Shown: positions 1-7,525 of the stretch, piece after piece
Numbering within the stretch: position 1 is the first letter of the stretch
Layout of the letters: every line of letters begins with the position of its first letter
Assembly: GCA_036939975.1 (NCBI GenBank)
Contig: JALLPB010000603.1
Location: 1 to 14,324, forward strand
Direction of reading: 5' to 3'
Origin: Cyclostephanos tholiformis
Taxonomy: Eukaryota > Bacillariophyta > Thalassiosirophyceae > Thalassiosirales > Thalassiosiraceae
DNA length: 14,324 nt
Notes under the pieces: generated by a model
What the model was told of the DNA's origin: nothing
Seen by the model: the letters and a program-made list of their open reading frames with translations, nothing else
Databases searched by the model: none
Translations under genes and position numbers: made by a program

Positions 1-2
1 GG

Positions 3-263
3 GGGGGGGGGGGGGGGGGGGGGGGTGGGGGGGGTGGTGGACCGTCGCGCCGGATGTCATCGCGGTCCGGGGTCGGCGGCGGCGGCGGGGGAGGGGGAGG
101 AGGGGGCGTCGGTGGCATCGGCATGGGCATCGTCGGCGGCGGGGGGGGCGATCGTCCGGAATACTACCTCGACGACCTCGCGGAGTCCTTCCTCGAGAGC
201 ATGGTCCCGACGAGGACGGCGCTTTTTGGTGGATGTCCGTCCATCGTCGAGAACTTGCCGTGA
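3..263 (+). CDS. C-terminal end of a Gly-rich protein, 5' end outside window
   Basis: The frame beginning at base 3 is open from the left edge to a TGA at 261-263, giving about 86 residues. It starts as poly-Gly from the G homopolymer, passes through a short PSRRMSSRSG segment and a second Gly run broken by Val, Ile and Met, and ends in a non-repetitive acidic and hydrophobic tail (PEYYLDDLAESFLESM...GGCPSIVENLP). The tail looks like real coding sequence, so I read this as the end of a longer gene and not as a small gene starting at the ATG at 54. No family is recognised. The other plus frame (25-324) is even more skewed in composition. The exact length of the G run, and hence the frame upstream, may be unreliable because such homopolymers are hard to sequence. 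Confidence 0.5.
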   Translation, partial: GGGGGGGGGGGGGPSRRMSSRSGVGGGGGGGGGGGVGGIGMGIVGGGGGDRPEYYLDDLAESFLESMVPTRTALFGGCPSIVENLP

Positions 264-932
264 TAAATTGACGTCGTTGCATCTGATGACGATGGGATGG
301 GGAAGTGTTGTATTTCAGAAATAAGTGTTTTTTTGCGGTTGGGTCGGGGGTGATGATGAATAGCTCGTGGGGGACGGAGAGGCAGAGAAAGATGGTGGTG
401 AGGGATATCTGTTGATGGGTGATAACGAAAATGATTCTCTCCCATGAATGCCGAATAAATGAAAATGCAACCGATATAACATGGGGTGTTTGCTACTTTT
501 TGTCCTATCAGAAGAACGTTCTATATTTGGGACAACTGAAAACCGTCAGTTTGCGCGATGGGGAGAGAGAGGATTTTAGCCTTTTCTGTGTAGAGGAGAA
601 CACGTCCTGACGCGTTTTCCTCACGCAGGAATCAAAGGTGTGTGCAAGAATTGAAGGTTTTGGGGGATGATTCCAAAATTAGAAAAGTCATACTTACAAT
701 AGAACAAGATTACATTTTACCCAGTATGGCACTGTTGAACTTGATTTGATTCCATAGCTATTACTGGGTGACTGCCGAAATCGGTCTAAAATTTAAACCC
801 CCAGAATTTTGGATTAAGTTAGGCTGAATTTAGGCTATCCCCCCCATCCATTATTTAGACGTACCATGGAATTATTATGACATATGGCGGTTTGCTTGTC
901 CTGACTCCAATCAAGACTGGTAAACCAAAAAA

Positions 933-1028
933 TGTCACATTAAGTATTTTGGCGGGAGCCAAAAGACCAACCGGACAGATAGCACAGAAAAAGAGTTTGT
1001 TTTGAGGAAAACCGATCTTAATGTGACA
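933..1028. repeat. 96-bp element bounded by a 12-bp perfect inverted repeat
   Basis: TGTCACATTAAG at 933-944 is exactly reverse-complementary to CTTAATGTGACA at 1017-1028, with 72 nt between them. The next outer pair (932/1029) is mismatched. A small hairpin (947-964) lies inside. It could be a short MITE-like remnant, a structured transcript or chance. No target-site duplication is obvious and there is no second copy in this window. Confidence 0.4.
947..964. promoter_or_regulatory. E2F-like motif within a 7-bp hairpin
   Basis: TTTTGGCGGGA at 947-957 fits the classical E2F/DP consensus (TTTSSCGC type). The same bases form a perfect 7-bp stem, TTTTGGC with GCCAAAA, closed by a GGGA loop of GNRA type. 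The site lies about 450 bp upstream of the GST-like start codon. Use by an E2F factor is inference; the motif is short. Confidence 0.3.
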
Positions 1029-1340
1029 ATTATGTTGACTTATATGTCCAAGCGCGCAGCGAGCACGGGATTAAAATCCCAACAAGTTTTCCTAGATTAA
1101 TAAATAACCTAATCATAATTTCTGTAAATCACTGAAGCTATCATCACAACTATGGTACGTACCAAGTTTTTTTAGAGAGATGAGAAGTGCATGCGTTGAT
1201 TGAGGTGCGTTATTGAATGCAGGAATTCTATAATTTTTCTTCCATGTCTTAGGTAGGTCTCATGTTGAGATGATGGCCTCGTGCTGATCCTTTGTTGCGC
1301 AATATCATAATATTATCATCCCTCCGGTAGAGAGATAAAA

Positions 1341-1355
1341 ATGCTCCCCTCTTGA
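1341..1355 (+). other. Upstream ORF (Met-Leu-Pro-Ser-stop) before the GST-like gene
   Basis: An ATG at 1341 opens a four-codon frame ending in TGA at 1353-1355, 47 nt before the chosen start of the GST-like gene at 1403. If the transcript begins upstream of 1341 this is the first AUG and could lower translation of the main frame. The transcription start is unknown, so function is inference. Confidence 0.35.
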
Positions 1356-1402
1356 GGCCTCCATTCTTCCTCCATCCACCTCGTCTTCAAGCAGACATAG
1401 AA

Positions 1403-2401
1403 ATGACCTGGGGCTTCAATATCCTTGCTCTGGCATTTCTATCATGCATCCACGGCCTAGTACTGATGTCCACAAAAAATAATAAGGTCAGAATGGCACG
1501 CTGTCATTTCAATACTAGACTAAAATTGAACCCCAGCCGAAGCAAATGGCCCAGGTTAGAGATGCCGCCTGGTTTTATTCCACCCGAGCCGCGTCCACTG
1601 ACAATCACCGAGTCAACAGATCTTGGCGGATTCGTCACGGCATTGGCAGCGTTAGCACTTCGTTTAGCCACTGGCGCATTCGTCTTGGGCTGGAAGGTGG
1701 ATACAATTTTCGCACCAGAGGACGGGAAGTACGCCCTACAACTCGGACCGTTTCGGATACGTGTTTCTAGCTCCATTTTGGATTGGGACAAAACTTCGGT
1801 AATTGTTCTTTATGACAACGAATCGTCTCCTCGATGCAAACGCGTTAGAGAAATGATGAATTTACTGGACATAACATACGAGTGCCGGCCTTGTTTTGGT
1901 CCATACATAAATGATCTTCTCCCCTGCATCATGGACCCCAATGTTGATAGAACAATAATTCAGGGCAATGATAATATAATTGAACATCTCCTGAAAGAGT
2001 ATGGACCCCCAACTTCATCGTATGACCCCAAAGCTCTTTGGCCTATTACTTTCGAGGAGTTCTCATTAGCAACATCTCAAATGGCAATCAAGCTACGCGG
2101 TAGCACAGCAGTGGTTCAGCAATCGACTGCTCGACCAGACAATTGGTGCATGAAACCTTTAGAGTTGTGGGCTTACAAATGCAGTCCTTTTGTTCGTCCT
2201 GTCAAGGAGAAATTGTCCACGCTGGGATTACCGCATACGATAGTGAGTTGCTCAAGGGGGTCGAAGAATAGAGATCGTATGATTGATAAAGTAGGGCGAT
2301 TCCAGGTGCCATATCTTGTGGATGCTAACACAGGAGTTGAAATGTTTGAGGGTGCTGAGATCGTGAATTATTTAGAAGCTGTTTATACGGTGAAGGATTA
2401 A
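1403..2401 (+). CDS. Tandem GST-N/thioredoxin-fold domain protein
   Basis: A 332-residue protein. The ATG at 1403 (context AGAAATGA) is chosen because the frame upstream to the stop at 1328-1330 has no ATG, only a TTG at 1352. The N-terminus (MTWGFNILALAFLSCIHG) looks like a signal peptide or signal anchor. Two thioredoxin-like GST N-terminal domains follow. Domain 1 is at about residues 132-207, beginning VIVLYDNESSPRCKRVRE. Domain 2 is at about 253-328, beginning LELWAYKCSPFVRPVKE, with the typical QVPYLVDANTGV stretch carrying the cis-Pro and a closing E-G-A-E-I-V-N-Y-L helix. No all-helical GST C-terminal domain is present. This matches the two-domain plant chloroplast 'thioredoxin family/GST-N' proteins. 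Where relatives have a CPxC-like site, domain 1 has SPRC and domain 2 has CSPFV, so each site keeps a single Cys. The substrate is unknown. A plastid location is possible given the leader but no clear ASAFAP motif is seen. The gene is convergent with the GNAT gene, 99 nt away. Confidence 0.85.
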   Translation: MTWGFNILALAFLSCIHGLVLMSTKNNKVRMARCHFNTRLKLNPSRSKWPRLEMPPGFIPPEPRPLTITESTDLGGFVTALAALALRLATGAFVLGWKVDTIFAPEDGKYALQLGPFRIRVSSSILDWDKTSVIVLYDNESSPRCKRVREMMNLLDITYECRPCFGPYINDLLPCIMDPNVDRTIIQGNDNIIEHLLKEYGPPTSSYDPKALWPITFEEFSLATSQMAIKLRGSTAVVQQSTARPDNWCMKPLELWAYKCSPFVRPVKEKLSTLGLPHTIVSCSRGSKNRDRMIDKVGRFQVPYLVDANTGVEMFEGAEIVNYLEAVYTVKD

Positions 2402-2500
2402 TAGCTATCCATCCAATGCGACTCATGCATTAGGATTGTATCTGTTAATTGTAGTTTCACTCATATCCGGCTGTTTCATCGCATAGTTCCTCTGAACCTA

Positions 2501-3727
2501 TCATCTCAATCTCTTTACATAATAGCTGATTTCGCTTGCACCGCCAGCCCAAATTGCATTCCACCTCCTACCCACATCAACGTATCCCTCCTTCTCGTAT
2601 AATTTTCTTGCAGCATCATTAGTTGGATCGACATGTAGATAAATGTGTGAATATGACCATTTTTCTTGTGCGATGGCTTCAACTATTCGACACAGGGCCC
2701 GTCCTATTCCTAATGAGCGCAGGTTGGGTGCCACGCAAAGGTTGCAAAGGTATGGACGCAGAGGAGGATTATTGCTCTTCCCTGTGTTATCTTTTGTGGT
2801 GACATTTTCTGATGCCATTGTTTCATTCCCTGTTGCAGTTGTCATCATCTTACTGGTCAAAAATGGTAACGATCGAATCATCCTTCTTTCCAAATAGTCC
2901 AACCATGGCTGAGAGAAAGGTATTTTGGCATCAGTTGGTTGCAGTCGCAATTCAACCGACGCAACAACTTCCATCTCCTCTCCGTCATTGGGAGAGGCAT
3001 GTCGAGCCAGTGCAAGAATGAGAGATGATCGAGAAGCGAGATTTTCCAATGCTCTATTATTTTCGTTGAAGGCATCGTTGTTTGATGGATCATTAGGCAA
3101 AACCAAAGGAGCGAGCCAGTCATCACGAGCATCTGTCATTTGAATTCTCATTCGTCTTCTCAATCCGGATAACACTTCGGTGTAGCCAATCGCATGTGCC
3201 CAGGCATTGTACATCCCGATTGCTGGCTCGATAACAGCTCCAAGCAGAGCCTTTTCCATTGCACTCCAGGATGATGTACTAGACATTGCAATTGCAGTTA
3301 CATCAAACACGTCGATTGTGAGTTTTGCGATGGGAGGAAGATCGTCGACATCGGTTGCTAGATAGAGTCGATATCGCTCATTTTCATCATCTGAAAACAG
3401 TCTCAACATCCCGTCCGAGCTTAAAAAATTGCATCCGATCTTGCGAAGGAGAGTTGAAAAAGATGACGATTGCAGCCCATCACTTTCTGCATTCCAAGCC
3501 TCTGAAAATGGTACCAAGTTCAAAGGAGGTGATGTATGATGGCGATGGCAAATGCTCTCTAAATGTTCTGATAGATTTCCTCTGCAAGTTTCCTTGCCGG
3601 CGCTCATGACTGCTACACAACGAGCGGGTAAAGCGAATCCCAGAGATGACAGAATCGACCGCGATATCAATAAGACAGAAATTATGAATGATTTCATCCA
3701 ACGGATTGCGAGCGCCCTTGACCTCAT
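2501..3727 (-). CDS. GNAT-family N-acetyltransferase, putatively plastid-targeted
   Basis: A 408-residue protein. GNAT enzymes transfer acetyl from acetyl-CoA to an amine. The C-terminal part shows the acetyl-CoA site: NLCVAPNLRSLGIGRAL, with the R-x-x-G-x-G/A loop at residues 337-342, then a strand and helix YLHVDPTNDAARKLYEKEGY (363-382). The N-terminal half of the fold starts near TDVDDLPPIAKLTIDVF. A spacer rich in Thr, Asn and Ser (about residues 295-320) separates the two halves. The N-terminus has a basic stretch and a hydrophobic core (MKSFIISVLLISRS from Met11) followed by SSLGFALPARC, whose GFALPA resembles the ASAFAP cleavage motif of diatom plastid preproteins; an internal Met after it is not a better start. 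Plant plastids hold several GNATs with dual lysine and N-terminal activity, so a similar role is plausible but inferred. The 5' side faces the FAIM1-like gene across 617 bp. Confidence 0.87.
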   Translation of the reverse strand: MRSRALAIRWMKSFIISVLLISRSILSSLGFALPARCVAVMSAGKETCRGNLSEHLESICHRHHTSPPLNLVPFSEAWNAESDGLQSSSFSTLLRKIGCNFLSSDGMLRLFSDDENERYRLYLATDVDDLPPIAKLTIDVFDVTAIAMSSTSSWSAMEKALLGAVIEPAIGMYNAWAHAIGYTEVLSGLRRRMRIQMTDARDDWLAPLVLPNDPSNNDAFNENNRALENLASRSSLILALARHASPNDGEEMEVVASVELRLQPTDAKIPFSQPWLDYLERRMIRSLPFLTSKMMTTATGNETMASENVTTKDNTGKSNNPPLRPYLCNLCVAPNLRSLGIGRALCRIVEAIAQEKWSYSHIYLHVDPTNDAARKLYEKEGYVDVGRRWNAIWAGGASEISYYVKRLR

Positions 3728-4344
3728 TCAGTATGCTGCTTTTTTCGGGGGTGGATTGAGAATTGAGATTATGGAGATGGATAGATGATATCACAGCGAG
3801 TGTAGTGAAGAGAAGTCGACAGTTTCCCGCCCTTTTATCAACAGAGTTTATGTGTATCATCCGTCGCGTACGCGCGTCGACTGTCAAATGTGTCGTGTGA
3901 ATAATTATTAACGAAGGAATCAATATGAAATGCGAAAAATACGAGAAATCAAACAAAAACGATAGAATAGAGAGGGATCATTCTCCTATTTTTTCTGGGG
4001 TTGAACCCAGTTGAGCCGCCCCTGCATTTTTTGGCATATGCTAAAATTATATTAGGAGTCTACAAACGTTCGGAAACTGATTGGTAAATGTTGAATCATA
4101 ATGATTCCTTTGTTGATGAAAGGTCGTGTGGTTCGTGGTCGGCCCTCATTCGTTCCTACTCTTCTGGTCGGTCCTCCTGCCAGTCCCGGGCGGAGTTTTG
4201 AGTGGTAGTAAGTTACCTCTCATAGGTAGTGTGGTGTGGTAGATTAGAGTTGCCTTTATCTTTTCTCCATTGATGTGGTGCTTCATCATTCCTTCCTTTT
4301 AATAAATTATTAATAATCTTCTCCCCCGAATCGTCCGGGCAAAC
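3728..4344. promoter_or_regulatory. Divergent intergenic region between the GNAT and FAIM1-like genes
   Basis: 617 bp between two divergent start codons. It contains an E2F-like site (3823-3830), a GC-rich near-palindromic run around 3865-3882, a short hairpin CTGGG-GTTGAA-CCCAG (3995-4010) followed by a C-rich GAGCCGCCCC stretch, and an inverted CCAAT box (ATTGG) near 4080. A 158-codon minus frame at 3480-3956 overlaps the GNAT 5' end in another frame and has no domain. No RNA gene is recognised. Confidence 0.5.
3823..3830. promoter_or_regulatory. E2F-like site TTTCCCGC
   Basis: TTTCCCGC is an exact fit to the E2F/DP consensus TTTSSCGC. It lies 96 nt upstream of the GNAT start codon and about 515 nt upstream of the FAIM1-like start, a position typical for a proximal promoter element. 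The call rests on the motif alone, and an 8-bp match can occur by chance. Confidence 0.4.
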
Positions 4345-5691
4345 ATGTCGCCAATGAGATCCCTCAGCATGAACACTCCCAGGTTCGACCTTTCGCGCAA
4401 CCCCCCCTACCAAATCAACTTCCGCGCCAAACGCGCGGGAAAGACCATCTCCGCCTCCAAGCGTCGCATCACCTTCCAGTTCGGCTTCTCCTCCGCCTCC
4501 GCCATTTCGTCCGGAATGACCGCGGTGGATTGTCGCGGAGAAGAACACGAGGTCGTCCTGATCTGGTCCCACATGACGGGGAAGCGCCAATTGTTCATGG
4601 ATGGACGGGAGGTGCATACGTCCAAGGCCGGCATGGGGAATACGCAATTCGTTCACTCGTGGGTCATCCAGGGAAATCACCTCATGAAGATCATCGCTAA
4701 TGGCACGCCTCCGCTGGGAGGAGAAGATGCCAACTTCAGGCAGTTCGACCTCGAATTGGATGGGATGAGCTACTTTTCGTTCAAGAAGATTTACGAGTTA
4801 GGAGAAGCGACGGGTGGGCGGCGGGAGGTGGCACCCCACAAGTCCATGACTGACAATAAGCCCCCCGAGGCCTTGATGTATTCCTACGTTGGATTGGCCA
4901 TCGACAATGACGACGAGGACGCGTACGACGAGGCTCCCTTGACCATGCGCAGCGCTCCCGCGCGCAGTGCGCCTGCGCCCGTTGACCTGTTCGACAGTCA
5001 CAGTCAACCTCCAACGCCGGTCGCCTCTCCCGCGTCGGTATTCGGCTCGATACACAACCAATTTGCTCCACCGACGCAAGTCCAAGTCCCAAACTTGTCC
5101 ATGTCGCAATACAATTCCATGCCCTCCCTCGCTGTATCCAGCTCGTCGTATTCCATGTCCTCAAACGCCGCCTACGATGAATTCGCCCCAATTGCCGTTC
5201 CACAAAATCCCCCCCAGAAATCCTTCGATGTCATTTCCAATCAAATTCTTGGCGCCTACGAGAATGAATCCGGTTATACTTCTGCTCCACCTAATTCATC
5301 GAATCAAATCTCCTCTCAAACTCACGTTTTCCTTAACGAGGAGGGCATAGATGCCTTGACCAAATCGATGCAAAATCTTGTGAATTTGGACGATATCACT
5401 GCTACTTCACCGACCAAGGGCAACAAGACGTCGACCCCTCGCACAATGAATCAGCAGGGTAATAATTGGGGATTCGCAGGTAGGGCGCCCACTCTATCAG
5501 AGATTAATTCGGCAGTGCGTCCTCTAGATATGAACACTCACCATGCCGTTGCGATGCAGCACGGATGTCAGCAGGGACAGCCGCAGCAGGAACATCATCC
5601 AGGGCAGCCCCAGGCGATGGTGGCAAATTATGGGTACTTTCAGCAGCCACAACAGTATGCCCCAAACATTGGTTACGCTCCTTCGTATTAA
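4345..5691 (+). CDS. FAIM1-like domain protein with long disordered Pro/Gln/Ser tail
   Basis: A 448-residue intronless protein. Residues about 35-150 form a compact beta-rich region that resembles the N-terminal repeat of FAIM1 (Fas apoptotic inhibitory molecule): HEVVLIWSHMTGKRQLFMDG at 68-87 matches the H-x5-H-x-(T/S)-GKR-x3-(V/M)-DG-x-E pattern, and the later FDLELDGMSYFSFKKIYELG matches the segment of FAIM where an L-E-(I/L)-(N/D)-G strand leads into K-K-Y. The rest, residues 151-448, is low complexity: alternating Ser, Pro, Ala, Asn and Tyr, ending in a Gln/Pro-rich stretch (QQGQPQQEHHPGQPQ) and YAPNIGYAPSY. A short predicted helix (FLNEEGIDALTKSMQNLVNL) interrupts it. In animals FAIM1 binds misfolded proteins and modulates death receptor signalling; no such role can be assumed here. 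The tail suggests a scaffold or condensate-prone protein. The ATG at 4345 is the first in frame (context AAACATGTC). The domain call is from remembered family patterns and needs a profile search. Confidence 0.8.
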   Translation: MSPMRSLSMNTPRFDLSRNPPYQINFRAKRAGKTISASKRRITFQFGFSSASAISSGMTAVDCRGEEHEVVLIWSHMTGKRQLFMDGREVHTSKAGMGNTQFVHSWVIQGNHLMKIIANGTPPLGGEDANFRQFDLELDGMSYFSFKKIYELGEATGGRREVAPHKSMTDNKPPEALMYSYVGLAIDNDDEDAYDEAPLTMRSAPARSAPAPVDLFDSHSQPPTPVASPASVFGSIHNQFAPPTQVQVPNLSMSQYNSMPSLAVSSSSYSMSSNAAYDEFAPIAVPQNPPQKSFDVISNQILGAYENESGYTSAPPNSSNQISSQTHVFLNEEGIDALTKSMQNLVNLDDITATSPTKGNKTSTPRTMNQQGNNWGFAGRAPTLSEINSAVRPLDMNTHHAVAMQHGCQQGQPQQEHHPGQPQAMVANYGYFQQPQQYAPNIGYAPSY

Positions 5692-5973
5692 ATGTTGTCA
5701 TCGATGAAAGGGATATACGACGTGACATTAATCATAAAATGACGGAAGCTTAGCGCAAGGGACAGTTTGAACTCCCTCGTCAAATGAACGCATTTAACGA
5801 ATAAAAATACGTAGCGAGGACCTGTGCATAAAATTGTTGTCGCTAAAACAACATCATGCCAAGGTATTGAGAGCATAAAACAACTAGATTTTGGTAACAC
5901 ACATTATTTTTGCTGACCTCAAAACGAAATAACCTTCATTTCTGTGCCCGAGATTTGAGCCAAAATTCCAACT
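5692..5973. other. Convergent 3' intergenic region
   Basis: 282 bp between the stop codons of the FAIM1-like and START genes. It is AT-rich and contains several AATAAA-like stretches on both strands (for example near 5799-5805), which would serve as 3'-end signals for both genes. No gene or RNA is seen. Confidence 0.4.
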
Positions 5974-7122
5974 TCATATTTGCTCCAGCATGACTCTAGT
6001 ACGCTCCTCGACCCAATCATACAACGCTCGCTTCGTCGCGATTGCGTCGCTATGACCATTTCTTTCCCCATTTTTCACTTCTTCAGCAACATCGAGGAAC
6101 TTGTTCCACATTTTCCCTATCGCATATCGTACGAAAAAATCGATGAAAGGTTTAGGCACACCAGCAAGTTGTGGATCAACGCAAAAACTGAAAGTGACCA
6201 ACACTAGGTCTACTCTCGACGGCGACGAAACTGATTTTTCTATTCTCTCAAGGTATTGTAATGCATATTCTTTCATTGGATGATCTGCTGGACATTTTTC
6301 TATTGTGAATCCTCCATGAACCTTCACCTGAACAGCGTCGTTGTCTGTGGGAGGTATTTCCCATCCCTCCTTCTCTTTATTATTAGCATCTAGGCTTTGT
6401 ATCCGAATAATAATCCTGCCGCCTGATCCCCTCTGGCAACCATTTGCATTACCATCTCCCTCATTTGGATGAGAGTCGATGTCATCACACGCAACAGCCT
6501 TCAAAATCACCTGTCGCTTGGCTAGCGGCCACGGAACTTCAATCACTACGTTAACGATTTGCGAGCATCGCCCTGTTTGTTGGAGCTTTTCTGATGTTAC
6601 AACGTGCAGCTTCGGGGCAGTCCAATTAGGCAACCATGAAGAGTACAACTCGCTTTCATTGAGAACAGATATAATTGGAACCAAAAGGTCAGATGGGATA
6701 ACAGTTTCGAGGCGACAACTGAGGTCCCGCCCGTGGGCGGATTCGTTCAGCTTGTAGTAGATAGAGAAATTGTGCCTTCCGGTGTGTTTTCCTTGTTGCA
6801 CCCAACCATCGAGAGAGGTTGCGTTATCAAGAAGCAGGCTTTTGAATAACGCAGCTTCACGTAATATATCGAAGTGTAAAGCCTGCAAGTGAACATTATC
6901 AACGCCCCGCAGAAGTCTTTCCGCGATTAACAATTTATCATCATTTCCGAGGATTCTTGCCTTCTCTAGTCTGTCGAGTAGATCCGCTGTCGACATTTCT
7001 TGCGATTCATATTCTTCGTCGCATATTTGTCGAGGCTCCTCTTGGACCAACACCGTGCAGGGGGACTGCTCTTGAGACGTGAGAACTCGCCAATCAGCTT
7101 GCGCTGCTCTTGATTCAGCCAT
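5974..7122 (-). CDS. START-domain (StAR-related lipid transfer) protein
   Basis: A 382-residue intronless protein. After an acidic, Gln-rich N-terminus and a helical stretch (about residues 43-100) comes a START-like domain at roughly 100-345. Visible signs are the first strand with GKHTGRHNFSIYYKL (111-125), a core E-T-V-I-P-S-D-L-L-V-P segment, SELYSSWLPNW (157-167), the family-typical WPLAKRQVILKA (199-210) and the C-terminal helix following DPQLAGVPKPFIDFFVRYA (316-334). START domains bind a lipid or sterol in a hydrophobic cavity. No transmembrane segment or targeting peptide is obvious, so a soluble cytosolic protein is likely. A Gly/Asn-rich loop (about 217-235) interrupts the domain and is probably a surface insertion. 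The ligand cannot be told. The 5' end faces the HERC-type gene across 403 bp. Confidence 0.82.
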   Translation of the reverse strand: MAESRAAQADWRVLTSQEQSPCTVLVQEEPRQICDEEYESQEMSTADLLDRLEKARILGNDDKLLIAERLLRGVDNVHLQALHFDILREAALFKSLLLDNATSLDGWVQQGKHTGRHNFSIYYKLNESAHGRDLSCRLETVIPSDLLVPIISVLNESELYSSWLPNWTAPKLHVVTSEKLQQTGRCSQIVNVVIEVPWPLAKRQVILKAVACDDIDSHPNEGDGNANGCQRGSGGRIIIRIQSLDANNKEKEGWEIPPTDNDAVQVKVHGGFTIEKCPADHPMKEYALQYLERIEKSVSSPSRVDLVLVTFSFCVDPQLAGVPKPFIDFFVRYAIGKMWNKFLDVAEEVKNGERNGHSDAIATKRALYDWVEERTRVMLEQI

Positions 7123-7525
7123 CGTAATCGAGCCTTCTCACGCATTTACGAAGCTTCGGATGGTGGAGAGTCGGGCCGGAGAGCATCGAGCATCGGCCAT
7201 CGATCATTATCGCCGATGGGGTTGGGGGTACGTTTGTACGTAATCCTAATCGAAAATTTTAATGTATTAGGGTATATTTTAAGTACCTATGTTATTACAA
7301 TACTACTAGGTATTAGGTACATAGGTAGTAATAGGACTTACGAATGACGACAGTTGAAGGTTTTTGCTTTTTGCTCATGACAACGCCATCATCTCACTCA
7401 TGATAAAAAATAGGCCAAAAATAAACCTATCGCATGCATGCACTTCCAGAGCTCCGTAAGATTAATTCGGGGACATCATTCATCATTCGACCCCCACATC
7501 AAAAGGCCTTGGGCTCTGAACAGTC
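7123..7525. promoter_or_regulatory. Divergent promoter region of the START and HERC-type genes
   Basis: 403 bp between divergent start codons. Visible elements: a cluster of TAGGTA/TACCTA words with a 9-bp inverted repeat (7284-7292 and 7319-7327), a direct pair of GTACGT words near 7230-7243, and the 10-bp palindrome GCATGCATGC at 7432-7441, which contains an RY-like CATGCATG. No ORF or RNA gene is supported here. Regulatory use is inference. Confidence 0.45.
7284..7327. repeat. 9-bp inverted repeat in a TAGGTA-rich cluster
   Basis: TACCTATGT at 7284-7292 is exactly reverse-complementary to ACATAGGTA at 7319-7327. The 26-nt loop holds further AGGTA words, so alternative pairings are possible. 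It sits in the middle of the divergent START/HERC promoter. It may be a paired binding site or simple AT-rich repetition. Confidence 0.35.

Larger units (their letters stand above)
264..1402. other. 1.1 kb intergenic region, 3' flank of gene 1 and 5' flank of the GST-like gene
   Basis: No convincing gene is visible. A 63-codon frame at 419-610 starts with GTG, has no recognisable domain and is treated as chance. The AT-rich middle holds a 12-bp perfect inverted repeat (933-944 and 1017-1028), an E2F-like motif in a small hairpin (947-964), a CCAAT box (around 909-913) and, close to the downstream gene, a short upstream ORF (1341-1355). No tRNA, snRNA or mobile-element coding sequence was found. 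Confidence 0.6.

Noticed and set aside
164..445. 93-codon minus frame near the left edge
   Set aside because: It is antisense to the end of the Gly-rich gene, Pro/His/Ser-rich and without a domain.
419..610. 63-codon plus frame beginning with GTG
   Set aside because: No ATG at its start, no domain, and it lies in AT-rich intergenic sequence.
3480..3956. 158-codon minus-strand frame overlapping the 5' end of the GNAT gene
   Set aside because: No domain, mostly overlaps another coding frame and the promoter region; the GNAT frame has clear catalytic motifs.
3995..4040. tRNA T-arm-like sequence (CTGGG-GTTGAA-CCCAG and its reverse complement with GGGTTCAACCCC)
   Set aside because: The loop is six bases, not seven, and no matching acceptor, D or anticodon arms are found on either strand.
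4213..4680. 155-codon minus-strand frame across the start of the FAIM1-like gene
   Set aside because: Antisense shadow of a GC-rich coding region with no recognisable domain.
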